A model generated the notes under the pieces. It did no database searches, had not been told where the DNA came from, and worked only from the letters and a program-made list of their open reading frames with translations. Shown here one piece after another: positions 36,001 to 43,736 of a DNA stretch of 64,000 nt. Made by a program: the position numbers and the translations under genes. The stretch comes from Rufibacter hautae (GTDB lineage: Bacteria; Bacteroidota; Bacteroidia; Cytophagales; Hymenobacteraceae), in assembly GCF_008271695.1 (NCBI RefSeq), contig NZ_VKKY01000001.1, positions 434,001 to 498,000 on the forward strand. Reading direction: 5' to 3'. Position 1 is the stretch's first letter; every line of letters begins with the position of its first letter.

Positions 36001-37224
36001 CTGGTTTGTGCTGCGGTTCCAGTACAGGAGTCCGCCGCCGTTCGTACCCATCCAGAGGTTACCCTGCGGGTCTTCCACAAACCGGTTAATGTCATCATAA
36101 GGCAAGCTGCCTTTCACTAAGATCTGGTTCTGGTGGTGCTGGAACCGGAGCAGGTTTTTATGGTAGTAGTTGACGCCCTGTTTGTAGGTACCCAGCCAGA
36201 TGATGCCTTCGCGGTCTTTGTAGATAGAGATAAGGCTGTTGTGCGAGAGGCTGTTTTCTATTTCGGGGCAGTTTTGGACAAATTGCACCGAAAAGTCTTT
36301 TTTATCCACGATGTTGATGCCGCCGTGGTCCGTGGCAAGCCAGAGTTTGCCGTCTTCGTTTTCCACAATGCCGCGCACCAGGTTGGAGTTCAGCTTTATC
36401 TGGGGAGCGTTTTCATGGAACTGACTGAAGGTCTTGGTGGCAGGCCGGTACAGCAAAGCCCCGATGCTCTCAGAAAGGGAATACAGCCACAGGTCGCCAG
36501 TGCGGTCAATGGTCATCCCGTAACTCATGGCCTGACCTTTAAACCTCTCCTGCAAGCCTTTCTCCACCGCTTCCAAAGCCAGGGTTTTCCCGTTCCGTTT
36601 CTCCAGCAGGCCAGAAGTGTGCAGAATCCAGAGGTCGCCTTGCGGCGTGAAAGCGAGGGCGTCAATTAGGTGGGAATTCCCCGTTGTCGGTTTAGCCCCA
36701 GCCAACGGCACAGGCGTGGAGGTTTTTGCCTTAGGAGTATATCTGGTGAGCCCGTGGCCGGTTTGCAGAAACCAGAAATTACCGGTCTTGTCCTGCACAA
36801 TGTCCTCCACCGGGGCTTGTGGCAGCGCGTATTTATTCAGCAGCGGCGCATAGTTACGCTCAAACCGGTCTTCCTGCGGATGGTAAACCGTGATGCCTTT
36901 CTGGGAGGTGACCCAGATGTTCCCCTCGGGGTCTTCAAAAAGTTTGCTGATGCTGTTGTCCCTGAGGGAAGCCGTGGACCGGGAGTTGTGCCGGAAAACC
37001 TTGACCCCGTACCCATCAAAGCGGTTGAGCCCCGCCGAGGTCCCGATCCAGATATAGCCTTGGCTGTCTTTTAGGAAACAGTTGACCTGATTATGGGAGA
37101 GTCCGTTGTTCACGTCCAGGTGCAGGAACCGACGTTGGTCATCGGCTGGGCTGGCGAACACGGGTTCTACGTTGGCCAATAAAGCTAAGGCAAAGACAAT
37201 ATGTAAAAGAAAGCGTATTGACAT
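33046..37224 (-). CDS. Hybrid two-component system regulator of the saccharide locus
   Basis: With the start at 37224 (MSIRFLLHIVFALALL, signal peptide ending near VFAS) the protein has 1392 residues. Domains in order: a periplasmic propeller sensor of about 14 repeats (about 33-690), a Y_Y_Y domain (about 760-815), a membrane segment (about 820-838), a histidine kinase with His878 in NISHELRTPLTL, an ATPase domain (N-box LLSNAFKFTPENG, G-boxes DTGIGIS and GSGIGLS), a receiver with Asp1187 in IVSDLMMPE, and a C-terminal AraC-type HTH (about 1290-1385). Such regulators bind an oligosaccharide in the periplasm and switch on the adjacent locus. It is transcribed separately, 666 bp upstream of GH31. 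All catalytic residues are intact. Confidence 0.95.
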   Translation of the reverse strand: MSIRFLLHIVFALALLANVEPVFASPADDQRRFLHLDVNNGLSHNQVNCFLKDSQGYIWIGTSAGLNRFDGYGVKVFRHNSRSTASLRDNSISKLFEDPEGNIWVTSQKGITVYHPQEDRFERNYAPLLNKYALPQAPVEDIVQDKTGNFWFLQTGHGLTRYTPKAKTSTPVPLAGAKPTTGNSHLIDALAFTPQGDLWILHTSGLLEKRNGKTLALEAVEKGLQERFKGQAMSYGMTIDRTGDLWLYSLSESIGALLYRPATKTFSQFHENAPQIKLNSNLVRGIVENEDGKLWLATDHGGINIVDKKDFSVQFVQNCPEIENSLSHNSLISIYKDREGIIWLGTYKQGVNYYHKNLLRFQHHQNQILVKGSLPYDDINRFVEDPQGNLWMGTNGGGLLYWNRSTNQYTRYQHNPKDPGSLSSNVVVSLLLDKDQNLWVGTYLGGLNKFDGQKFIRYRHKEQDTFSLSHDNVWELFQDNQNRIWVGSMRGGLQQLDPGTGKFYPYHRAANQPGIDALYVAAIAQDQKGRLWVGGDIGVEVLDLNSKKLVKYQNDPQNPKSLSSNAVLSIFQDSRQQMWVGTNEGLNLFNPKTNSFRLFTKENGLPDNIILNILEDRNHHLWISTPNGISKLEISGRQAADLSFVVRTFDESDGLQGKVFNENAAFLTRQGEVVFGGPNGFNIFQPRELTTNKVIPNIVFTDFQLFSKSLKVGEEVGGSVILPQALTDGAQITLQHDQNMFTVEFAALNFFHSEKNKYQYKLEGFDKEWHTTDGDNRRITYTNLDPGEYQLMVKAANNDGIWNKEGISLDIEVQVPFWRSDVAYVCYFLFAFLALMVVRRVEKQKANQKFELDRERREVKHMRELHLMKIKFFTNISHELRTPLTLILAPLEKLLAGSQDEQQTRQFQMINRNAKRLLYLVNQLLDFRKLEVEEVAFAPSHGNIVKFIKEAVYSFSDLSEKNHVHLSFESSIQELHASFDMDKLGKILFNLLSNAFKFTPENGNIKVEVNCHENDSASEGLHLLEIKVSDTGIGISKENQEKIFDRFFREDVPDNLVNQGSGIGLSITREFVKIHGGMIKVQSEPGQGSCFTVTLPIKVTGSIIEGSEADLPEEVVPALVTKPEVPKRAAEDAPENELVVLLVEDSEDFRTYLKESLSAHFTVLEAKNGKEGWQKALSCLPDLIVSDLMMPELNGIEFCKKIKSDARTSHIPFILLTAQTAEEQKLKGLGIGANDYITKPFNFELLLSRMTNLISQCQLMQKAYGKKISVQTSAIDIVSLDDKLIQKAIRVVEENIDCAEFSVELMARELGMSRVYLYKKIVALTGQSPMEFIRKIRLERAAQLLEKSQLTVAEVAYAVGFNNPRYFSKYFKEAYHMLPSVYAESKQSHPIT

Positions 37225-37601
37225 ACTTGTTACTTCACCTTTGGGAACACCGCGTCCCATTAAAAACCAACCCTCCTGGGAACACAGAAACTGGTACTGC
37301 ATTCTTTATAATTCACCTGGGCTTTGAAGATGTTGGCCGTTCACCCTTTCCATAACGGCTTCCTGGGGATGAGCAGACTGCAAACAATTCTCAAATCCCA
37401 TGCAAGATAAGATATTTAATAAAAAACCAGAGGATTTCCTTTTAAAACCTCAATTACAAACCACATCCCCTATCTCTCTTTATCAAAAATGCAACAAGCT
37501 ACAATAGCCTTTCTTCAAGAACAATTCCTTCCTAACCTACAAAGTATTACGCTGAAAGCCTGCGCTACAACAAGCCGTTTCACCTCATCAGTTATCTCAA
37601 A

Positions 37602-37640
37602 TCCGTTTCAGGCTGATTTTTGTAAAACGGGCGTTAAACC
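37602..37640. repeat. Intergenic palindrome family, copy P13
   Basis: TCCGTTTCAGGCTGATTTTT and GTAAAACGGGCGTTAAACC. Confidence 0.6.
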
Positions 37641-37755
37641 TATTGTTAACCTTTGGTTATCTTTCCTGTTCTATGTATGTCAGCAGCGTACTTAACCAAA
37701 GTTCACTCAGGGATTTATGATTCATTTTTCAGGCACTGCTCTACACCTAATCTGC

Positions 37756-37794
37756 GTATTAGACCTGTTTTTCACAAATCGGTTTTAAAACAGA
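37756..37794. repeat. Intergenic palindrome family, copy P14
   Basis: GTATTAGACCTGTTTTTC and AAATCGGTTTTAAAACAG. Confidence 0.6.
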
Positions 37795-37907
37795 ATGGAG
37801 CCATTTAGAATAGCTGAGCACGATTTTTGTACTTATCCCCAAAGACCATGACAGGGCCTTGTGCAGCCCAATCCGGTGAAGGTGTCTTCGTTTAAAAATT
37901 GTTTCCT

Positions 37908-37915
37908 TAACTTTG
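37908..37915 (+). promoter_or_regulatory. Candidate -7 box of lpxD
   Basis: TAACTTTG matches TAnnTTTG. It ends only 4 bp before the lpxD ATG, so transcription would begin at or next to the start codon and the message would be leaderless. The -33 element is poor (TTCG at 37887-37890, spacing 17). Confidence 0.4.
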
Positions 37916-37919
37916 CCCA

Positions 37920-38942
37920 ATGGAATTCACGGTACAACAGATTGCTGATTTACTCCAGGGCCAGGTGCACGGAGACGGTAACGCCACGGTAAACCGGTTG
38001 GCGAAGATTGAAGAAGGCGCTCCGGGCTCTCTTTCTTTTCTGTCCAACGCCAAGTATGAGCACTATCTGTACTCAACAGGCGCCACGGCCGTGATAGTGG
38101 CCAAAACCTTGGAAATCAAGCAGCCAGTTTCCGCCAACCTTATTCTGGTGGATGACCCTTACTCCTCTTTCTCCACTCTTTTGGAAGTGTATCAGCAGGC
38201 AGTGGCCGCCGCCCGTACCGGCGTGGAAGAACCCTGTTTCATAGGCGAGAACTCCACCATTGGCGAGCGCCATTACCGCGGCGCTTTCTCCTATATCGGC
38301 AAAAACTGCAAAATTGGAAACGGGGTGCACATTTATCCGCAGGTATACATTGGCGACAACGTCACCATTGGAGACAACACCGTGCTGTTCGCCGGGGCCA
38401 AGATCTATGCCGACTGCGTCATTGGCGCGTCCTGCACCATCCATGCGGGCGCCGTGATCGGTAGCGACGGGTTCGGGTTTGCCCCGCAGAAAGACGGTTC
38501 CTACAAAGCCATTCCGCAGATCGGGAACGTGGTACTGGAAGACCACGTGCGTATTGGCGCCAACACCACGGTTGACTGCGCCACCATGGGTTCCACCATC
38601 ATCAGAACGGGCAGCAAGATTGACAACCTGGTGCAAGTAGCCCATAACGTGGAGATCGGTCGCCATACGGTGGTGGCTGCGCAGACGGCTTTTGCCGGTT
38701 CGTCTAAGGTGGGGAACTATTGTACTATTGCCGGCCAGGTGGGCGTTGTAGGGCATATCAGCATTGCAGACAAAACCATTGTAGGAGCCAAATCCGGCAT
38801 CTCCAAAAACATAAAAGAAGAAGGGACTTTCGTGCAGGGAGCGCCCGCCTTTGACTATAAACAGAATCTTAGGGCCATGGCCGTTTTCCGGAAACTCCCC
38901 GAGTTACAGAAACAGGTAGAGGAACTCAGAGAAAAGCTTTAA
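37920..38942 (+). CDS. lpxD: UDP-3-O-(3-hydroxyacyl)glucosamine N-acyltransferase
   Basis: The 340-residue cytoplasmic protein is the third lipid A enzyme: it adds the second hydroxyacyl chain from ACP. The N-terminal uridine-binding domain (EGAPGSLSFLSNAKYEHYL) is followed by a left-handed beta-helix of hexapeptide repeats (about 105-300, such as IGDNVTIGDNTVLFAG and IGSDGFGFAPQKDGSYKAIPQ) and a C-terminal helix. Length and motifs are usual. It opens a compact run, lpxD-lpxCfabZ-lpxA-ABC ATPase, with 31 bp before the next gene. Confidence 0.96.
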   Translation: MEFTVQQIADLLQGQVHGDGNATVNRLAKIEEGAPGSLSFLSNAKYEHYLYSTGATAVIVAKTLEIKQPVSANLILVDDPYSSFSTLLEVYQQAVAAARTGVEEPCFIGENSTIGERHYRGAFSYIGKNCKIGNGVHIYPQVYIGDNVTIGDNTVLFAGAKIYADCVIGASCTIHAGAVIGSDGFGFAPQKDGSYKAIPQIGNVVLEDHVRIGANTTVDCATMGSTIIRTGSKIDNLVQVAHNVEIGRHTVVAAQTAFAGSSKVGNYCTIAGQVGVVGHISIADKTIVGAKSGISKNIKEEGTFVQGAPAFDYKQNLRAMAVFRKLPELQKQVEELREKL

Positions 38943-38973
38943 CTTTAGCCCCTCTTTACCTATTTAGTGCTTC

Positions 38974-40368
38974 ATGAACGATAAACAGCATACCATAAAG
39001 GCGCCGGTAACGGTATCCGGGATTGGATTGCATACAGGAGTGGTGTCAAACATGACGTTTTTGCCCGCTCCCATCAACCACGGGTATAAATTCCAGCGCA
39101 TTGATTTGCCAGAACAACCTATTGTAGACGCCGATGTAGACAACGTGGTGGACCTCTCCCGCGGAACTACCATTGAACAGAACGGCGCCCGGGTAAATAC
39201 AGTGGAGCACGTTTTAGCCGCATTGGTGGGGCTGGAGATTGACAACGTCCTGATTCAGATTGATGGCCCGGAGCCTCCCATCATGGACGGTTCCTCTATC
39301 CTTTTTGTGAAGCCATTGCTGGAAGTGGGTTTGGAGGAGCAGAACGCCCTGCGTAACTTCTTTGAGGTGCCGGAGGAAATCATGTTCCGCGACGGTTCCC
39401 GCGAGACCGAGATCGCGATCCTTCCCCTGGACGATTACCGCGTGACCGTGATGGTGGATTACCACTCGCCGGTTCTGGGTTCTCAGCACGCCTCTCTTAC
39501 TGATCTTCGACAGTTCAAAGACGAGATTGCCTCTTGCCGCACCTTCTGCTTTTTGCACGAGTTGGAAATGCTTTTCAAACAGAACCTCATCAAAGGCGGC
39601 GATCTGAGCAATGCCATTGTGGTGGTAGACCGTGTGGTGGAAGAAAACGAATTAGATTACTTGTCTGACCTTCTCAAAAAGCCCAAAGTGGCCGTGAAGA
39701 AGGAAGGCATTCTGAATAACGTAGACCTGCGCTACAAAAACGAGCCTGCCCGCCATAAACTGCTGGACCTGATTGGGGACTTAGCTTTGGTGGGTCGTCC
39801 GTTAAAAGGTCAGATTCTAGCCGCTCGGCCGGGGCACGCGTCTAACGTGGCCTTCGCCAAGAAGATCAAGAAATATATCAAAGAGTCTGCGGTGAAGAAC
39901 GTGCCGGTGTACGACCCTAAGAAGGCTCCGGTGATGGACATCAACCGCATTGAGCAGACGCTGCCGCACCGTTACCCTTTCCTGCTGATTGATAAGATCA
40001 TCCACCTGGATGAAACCACCGTGACCGGCGTGAAGAACGTGACCATGAACGAGTCTTTCTTCCAGGGTCACTTTCCGGGCAATCCGGTGATGCCGGGCGT
40101 AATCCTGATTGAGGCCATGGCCCAAACTGGCGGGATTTATGTACTGAGTACCGTTCCGGACCCAGAGAACTACTGGACCTACTTCATGGGCGTGGACAAA
40201 TGCCGTTTCCGCCGCAAAGTAGTACCCGGAGATACCATTATTTTTAAATGCGAACTGTTGGCGCCTATTAAACGCGGCATTGCCAGAATGCAAGGCCAGG
40301 CCTACGTGGCCGGGCAATTGGTGATGGAGGCCGAGATGTTAGCAAGTATCGTAAGAAAAGACGCATGA
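38974..40368 (+). CDS. lpxC/fabZ: Bifunctional LpxC deacetylase / FabZ dehydratase
   Basis: The 464-residue protein is a natural fusion typical of Bacteroidota. Residues about 1-310 are LpxC, the zinc deacetylase of lipid A synthesis (TVSGIGLHTGVVSNMTF, NTVEHVLAALVGLEIDNV, RHKLLDLIGDLALVG). Residues about 320-464 are FabZ, the 3-hydroxyacyl-ACP dehydratase (IEQTLPHRYPFLLIDKI, GHFPGNPVMPGVILIEAMAQ). The fusion couples lipid A synthesis to fatty-acid supply, which compete for 3-hydroxyacyl-ACP. The stop codon overlaps the lpxA start (ATGA), pointing to translational coupling. Confidence 0.97.
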   Translation: MNDKQHTIKAPVTVSGIGLHTGVVSNMTFLPAPINHGYKFQRIDLPEQPIVDADVDNVVDLSRGTTIEQNGARVNTVEHVLAALVGLEIDNVLIQIDGPEPPIMDGSSILFVKPLLEVGLEEQNALRNFFEVPEEIMFRDGSRETEIAILPLDDYRVTVMVDYHSPVLGSQHASLTDLRQFKDEIASCRTFCFLHELEMLFKQNLIKGGDLSNAIVVVDRVVEENELDYLSDLLKKPKVAVKKEGILNNVDLRYKNEPARHKLLDLIGDLALVGRPLKGQILAARPGHASNVAFAKKIKKYIKESAVKNVPVYDPKKAPVMDINRIEQTLPHRYPFLLIDKIIHLDETTVTGVKNVTMNESFFQGHFPGNPVMPGVILIEAMAQTGGIYVLSTVPDPENYWTYFMGVDKCRFRRKVVPGDTIIFKCELLAPIKRGIARMQGQAYVAGQLVMEAEMLASIVRKDA

Positions 40369-41156
40369 ACCAGCCACTAGCTTACATCCACCCAGAAGCC
40401 AAAATCGCCACCAACGTAGTAGTGGAGCCTTTTACCACCATCTCTAAAAACGTGGAGATTGGCGAAGGCACCTGGATTGGCCCTAATGTGACCATTATGG
40501 AAGGTGCGCGCATCGGGAAGAACTGCCAGATTTTCCCGGGTGCGGTGATCTCGGCCCCGCCGCAGGACCTGAAGTACAAAGGCGAGCCGTCTACGGTGTC
40601 CATCGGGGACAATACCATCATCAGGGAATGCGTGACGTTGAACCGCGGCACCGCGCTGGACAAGAACACCACCGCTATCGGCTCCAACTGCCTCATCATG
40701 GCCTACGTGCACGTGGCGCATGACTGCATCATTGGCAACAACGTGATTGTGGCCAACGGCGTGCAGCTGGCTGGCCACATTGTGATCCATGACCACGTGT
40801 TCATTGGCGGCACCTCGGCGGTGCACCAGTTCGTGAGCATCGGGGCGCATGCTATGGTATCCGGGGGTTCTCTGGTGCGCAAAGATGTGCCACCGTTCAT
40901 CAAAGCGGCCCGTGAGCCTTTGTCCTACGCTGGGGTGAACTCTATTGGCCTGCGCCGCAGAGGTTTCTCTAACGAGCAGATCAACGACATCCAGCAGATT
41001 TACCGCATCCTCTTCATGAGCGGGCTGAACACAGCCTCGGCGGTGGAGAAGATTGAGATTGATTTGGCGCCTAGTACAGAGCGTGATGAGATTGTGAACT
41101 TTGTGCGCAACTCTGGCCGAGGCATTATCAAAGGTTACCAGCGAGATGCAGATTAA
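40365..41156 (+). CDS. lpxA: UDP-N-acetylglucosamine 3-O-acyltransferase
   Basis: The 263-residue protein performs the first step of lipid A synthesis. Left-handed beta-helix hexapeptide repeats cover residues 1-190, with the catalytic-histidine region AYVHVAHDCIIGNNV and the GGTSAVHQFVSIGAHAMVSGGSLV segment. A helical C-terminal domain follows (FSNEQINDIQQIYRILF). The start overlaps the lpxC-fabZ stop by 4 bp, and the end overlaps the ABC ATPase start by 11 bp, so the three genes are tightly coupled. Confidence 0.97.
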   Translation: MNQPLAYIHPEAKIATNVVVEPFTTISKNVEIGEGTWIGPNVTIMEGARIGKNCQIFPGAVISAPPQDLKYKGEPSTVSIGDNTIIRECVTLNRGTALDKNTTAIGSNCLIMAYVHVAHDCIIGNNVIVANGVQLAGHIVIHDHVFIGGTSAVHQFVSIGAHAMVSGGSLVRKDVPPFIKAAREPLSYAGVNSIGLRRRGFSNEQINDIQQIYRILFMSGLNTASAVEKIEIDLAPSTERDEIVNFVRNSGRGIIKGYQRDAD

Positions 41157-41787
41157 GCTTTCCTCTTTAGGCAAGCGTTATAATTACGAGTGGATTTTCC
41201 GGAATCTGTCCTATGAGTTTGTCTCGGGTAAGGCGTATGCCGTGCTGGGGCACAATGGGTCCGGGAAATCCACTTTGCTTTCTATCTTGAGCGGTTTCCA
41301 GTTGCCTACCGAGGGTTCTGTTTCCTATTCAGTAGCTAACAAAGCGTTACCGGTAGAAGAGTTGTACCGATATCTTTCCATGGCTGCCCCGTACCAGGAC
41401 CTGCTGGAGGAATTCACCCTGGAGGAGATGATCCAGTTCCATACCCGCTTCAAGCAACTGCGCAGCATCACGCCCCAACAGCTCCCCGATCTGCTGCAAC
41501 TGCAGGCCGCCAAACACAAACTGGTCCGGGATTTCTCCTCGGGCATGCGCCAGCGCCTGAAACTAGGCCTCGCGCTGTACTCAGACACCCCGCTCCTGCT
41601 CCTGGACGAGCCCACCACCAACCTGGACCAAGCTGGTGTGGCCTGGTACCTGGAGCACCTGGAACGAAACCGCCAAAACCGCCTAGTCATCATCGGATCC
41701 AACGTACCCCACGAGTACAGCTTCTGCGACGAGCAACTGCCCATCAACGAGTTCCACTACAAAGCCGCGGAACGAAAAAGGCTGTAA
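41146..41787 (+). CDS. ABC transporter ATP-binding protein
   Basis: Starting at the internal ATG at 41146 (MQIKLSSLGKRYNYEWIF) the protein has 213 residues. Motifs: Walker A GHNGSGKST (35-43), signature FSSGMRQRLKLG, Walker B LLLLDEPT, and a D-loop TNLDQAG. The ATG at 41101 would extend 55 bp into lpxA and is not needed. No membrane partner is adjacent. A stand-alone ABC ATPase after lpxA is common in this phylum; its cargo is unknown, though an envelope role would fit the lipid A genes. Confidence 0.88.
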   Translation: MQIKLSSLGKRYNYEWIFRNLSYEFVSGKAYAVLGHNGSGKSTLLSILSGFQLPTEGSVSYSVANKALPVEELYRYLSMAAPYQDLLEEFTLEEMIQFHTRFKQLRSITPQQLPDLLQLQAAKHKLVRDFSSGMRQRLKLGLALYSDTPLLLLDEPTTNLDQAGVAWYLEHLERNRQNRLVIIGSNVPHEYSFCDEQLPINEFHYKAAERKRL

Positions 41788-41796
41788 CATGCCATT

Positions 41797-41834
41797 GCGT
41801 TTAGGGGCTGTTTTGGAGAAAATGGCTCCAAAAC
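41797..41834. repeat. Intergenic palindrome family, copy P15
   Basis: GCGTTTAGGGGCTGTTTTGG and GAAAATGGCTCCAAAAC, 9 bp after the ABC ATPase stop. Confidence 0.7.
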
Positions 41835-41851
41835 TTATAAACATAGGTTAA

Positions 41852-41926
41852 TGTAGGGGCAATCCCTTGTGGTTGCCATATTGCAAGGGCAATCGTAAAG
41901 GGCAACCACAAGGGATTGCCCCTACA
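41852..41926. repeat. Perfect 26 bp inverted repeat (GTAGGGGCAATCCC type)
   Basis: TGTAGGGGCAATCCCTTGTG... (41852-41877) is repeated exactly in inverse orientation at 41901-41926 around a 23 bp centre. The centre contains another CAAGGGCAATC. GTAGGGGC palindromes of this kind occur scattered in unrelated bacteria (from memory). It sits between two copies of the local palindrome family. Confidence 0.85.
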
Positions 41927-41932
41927 CGGCAC

Positions 41933-41971
41933 CCATTTTCAACTTCTTTTTGAAAAACCAGCCACAAAACG
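41933..41971. repeat. Intergenic palindrome family, copy P16 (degenerate)
   Basis: CCATTTTCAACTTCTTTTTG and AAAAACCAGCCACAAAACG; the left arm is worn. Confidence 0.5.
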
Positions 41972-41983
41972 CCTGACATGAAA

Positions 41984-42006
41984 AAAGCCACCTAATCGGT
42001 GGCTTT
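41984..42006. terminator. Bidirectional intrinsic terminator
   Basis: AAAGCCACC pairs with GGTGGCTTT around loop TAATC. On the minus strand a run of T follows (AAAAAA on the plus strand). It lies 61 bp after the stop of the minus-strand esterase gene. Confidence 0.8.
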
Positions 42007-42067
42007 CCCATATATGTAGTAAGATGGCGCTAGTACTCCTATAAAAACAGCCTGACGGCCGGATTGT

Positions 42068-43351
42068 TTACTCGTTTGCCGGATACATTTCTGGTGGTTC
42101 TTTCTCTTTGGTTTTGACGATAAACGGACGCAACGCCTCGGTCTCATCAAGGTACAAGAAGGCGTCGTAGCGCTCCGGGATGATGGTGGGCACGTAGTTG
42201 CCATACTTCTCGCGGTTGGGGTCATACACTACCCCGATGGCCCGATGGTCTAGTTGCTGGCGCACTTCGCTTATCTCACGCAGTTCCCGGGAGAGCAACA
42301 GTTTGTCAGTGGCGCCCAGGTTGTGCAGCCAGTCTTCCCAAGAGCCTTTGCGGGCAGGCGGCACGTCCATCTTCTTCATGGGTGCGCCCCAGGAATCACC
42401 CGCGATCACGGAACCTTCATATGACCCGAAACCAGCCAGGTACACGTTCTCTCTCCCGTATTGCTCGCGAGCTAACTGCCCTATGTTCACCATGCCGGCG
42501 CGGGCCATGTCGGTGAAGCGGGCATCTCCTACGTGGGTGTTATGTTCCCAGATAATCGCTTTAGAGTCTGGTCCGTGGAATTCCAGCAGGCGGTTGAGGG
42601 TCTCCATCATGTGGTTGTCGCGCACGTTCCAGGAGTTGCCGCCACCGCGCACCATGGCTTTGTAATAGCGCTCGGCGTTCACGGCCACCAGGGCGTTCTG
42701 CTCAGCATCGAAAACTGCCTCGGCGTTGGAGGGTTCTCCTCTTTCGCGTTTCCCCAGTTCCTGCAGCATGGAAAGCACCTCGTCTTCGCAGTCTTCAGAG
42801 ACGTAGGCTACCGCCCGAGCGTACTCCTGCGGGTCTGAGCTGTAAGGCTCGAAGCATTTGAAGGCTTCTTTGGCCGCCTTTACTGCATGACCACCATCCT
42901 TCTTCTCCAGGTATTTCATGATTTGCTGCAGCGAGCCCCAGAGACTGTAGACATCTAAGCCATAGAAACCAATCTTGTTTGTGTTAGGACGATCATTATT
43001 CTCCTTCAGCCACTCCACCAAGGCCGCCACTTCCCAGTTGCCCCACATCCAGGTAGGCCAGCGGTTGAAATGCTTGAGCACATCAGACACTTTGGTGCCG
43101 GGTTTGCAGTAACCTCTGATGAACTTGTTGATCTGGTAGCAATCTGGCCAGTCGCCTTCCACCGCAATGAAGGTGAAGCCTTTCTCCTCTATCAGGCGCT
43201 TAGAAATAGCGGTGCGCCAGGCGTAATACTCCGAGGTGCCGTGCGAGGCCTCCCCCAGCATTACAATGCGGGCATCACCAATATCGTTCAGCAGAATATC
43301 TAGGTCAGCTTTGTTCTCCAGCCGGTGGTACGGCAGTTTTGAATAAGTCAT
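42068..43351 (-). CDS. Erythromycin esterase-like protein
   Basis: The 427-residue protein shows the erythromycin esterase family motifs: GEASHGTSEYYAWR (about 34-47), AVEGDWPDCYQIN, YGLDVYSLWGS and WEHNTHVGDARFTDM with the catalytic-type histidine. No signal peptide is present. True erythromycin esterases inactivate macrolides, but chromosomal members in environmental Bacteroidota usually have no proven resistance role, so resistance should not be assumed. A single gene with its own terminator at 41984-42006. Confidence 0.85.
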   Translation of the reverse strand: MTYSKLPYHRLENKADLDILLNDIGDARIVMLGEASHGTSEYYAWRTAISKRLIEEKGFTFIAVEGDWPDCYQINKFIRGYCKPGTKVSDVLKHFNRWPTWMWGNWEVAALVEWLKENNDRPNTNKIGFYGLDVYSLWGSLQQIMKYLEKKDGGHAVKAAKEAFKCFEPYSSDPQEYARAVAYVSEDCEDEVLSMLQELGKRERGEPSNAEAVFDAEQNALVAVNAERYYKAMVRGGGNSWNVRDNHMMETLNRLLEFHGPDSKAIIWEHNTHVGDARFTDMARAGMVNIGQLAREQYGRENVYLAGFGSYEGSVIAGDSWGAPMKKMDVPPARKGSWEDWLHNLGATDKLLLSRELREISEVRQQLDHRAIGVVYDPNREKYGNYVPTIIPERYDAFLYLDETEALRPFIVKTKEKEPPEMYPANE

Positions 43352-43410
43352 GGATAATAGGGGAAAAATGAACTCCCTGCCTTTTACCCCTCATGCATTG
43401 GGAAAGTTTA

Positions 43411-43451
43411 CCCGTTTTAAGCCTATTTTTTCAAAAAAGAGCCAAAATCTG
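43411..43451. repeat. Intergenic palindrome family, copy P17
   Basis: CCCGTTTTAAGCCTATTTTT and AAAAAAGAGCCAAAATCTG, 59 bp upstream of the esterase start. Confidence 0.65.
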
Positions 43452-43683
43452 TTTCAGGTCAGAACACCCCTCTTAGAATAACCTAATTACAGCGCCTCCA
43501 TCTGCCACTGACTTTGAGTTGTGTCACTATTTCTAAAACTTGACAGAACTGAATTCTTGAGCATTTGGCTTATTATCAACCTTCTACTTATTCTATAAAT
43601 GACCTCCAACTGCCCCTTCAGAATACGAACCCTCGCTTACCGGGAAGGCTAAGTAATTGGCTTTCTTTTGGTAAACGGCACAA

Positions 43684-43718
43684 AAAAGGGAAGCTATATC
43701 AGATACAGCTTCCCTTTT
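43684..43718. terminator. Intrinsic terminator of the DUF4197 gene
   Basis: AAAAGGGAAGCT pairs with AGCTTCCCTTTT around an 11 nt loop. T-runs follow on both strands. It ends 18 bp from the gene's stop codon. Confidence 0.88.
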
Positions 43719-43736
43719 CTAGTGATTTAGTACAAC

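Larger units (their letters stand above)
37225..37919. other. Gap between the regulator and lpxD (right edge of the saccharide locus)
   Basis: 695 bp between divergent genes. It contains two palindrome copies (P13, P14) and a -7 box directly in front of lpxD. The 68-codon frame at 37489-37695 overlaps P13 and is not credible. No integrase site, direct repeat or tRNA remnant that would mark an insertion junction was seen. Confidence 0.5.
43352..43736. other. Gap upstream of the esterase gene
   Basis: 385 bp containing palindrome P17 and the terminator of the DUF4197 gene. The 70-codon plus-strand frame at 43565-43777 crosses the terminator and the neighbouring gene's 3' end, and is rejected. 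Nothing else is visible. Confidence 0.55.

Noticed and set aside
37489-37695. 68-codon open frame on the plus strand before lpxD
   Set aside because: It overlaps palindrome P13 and has no protein-like pattern.
41852-41926. Possible short CRISPR-like repeat pair
   Set aside because: The two units are inverted, not direct, there is only one pair, and there are no cas genes.
42068-43351. Macrolide-resistance gene
   Set aside because: The family match is clear, but chromosomal members of this type have no shown resistance role and no mobile context is present.
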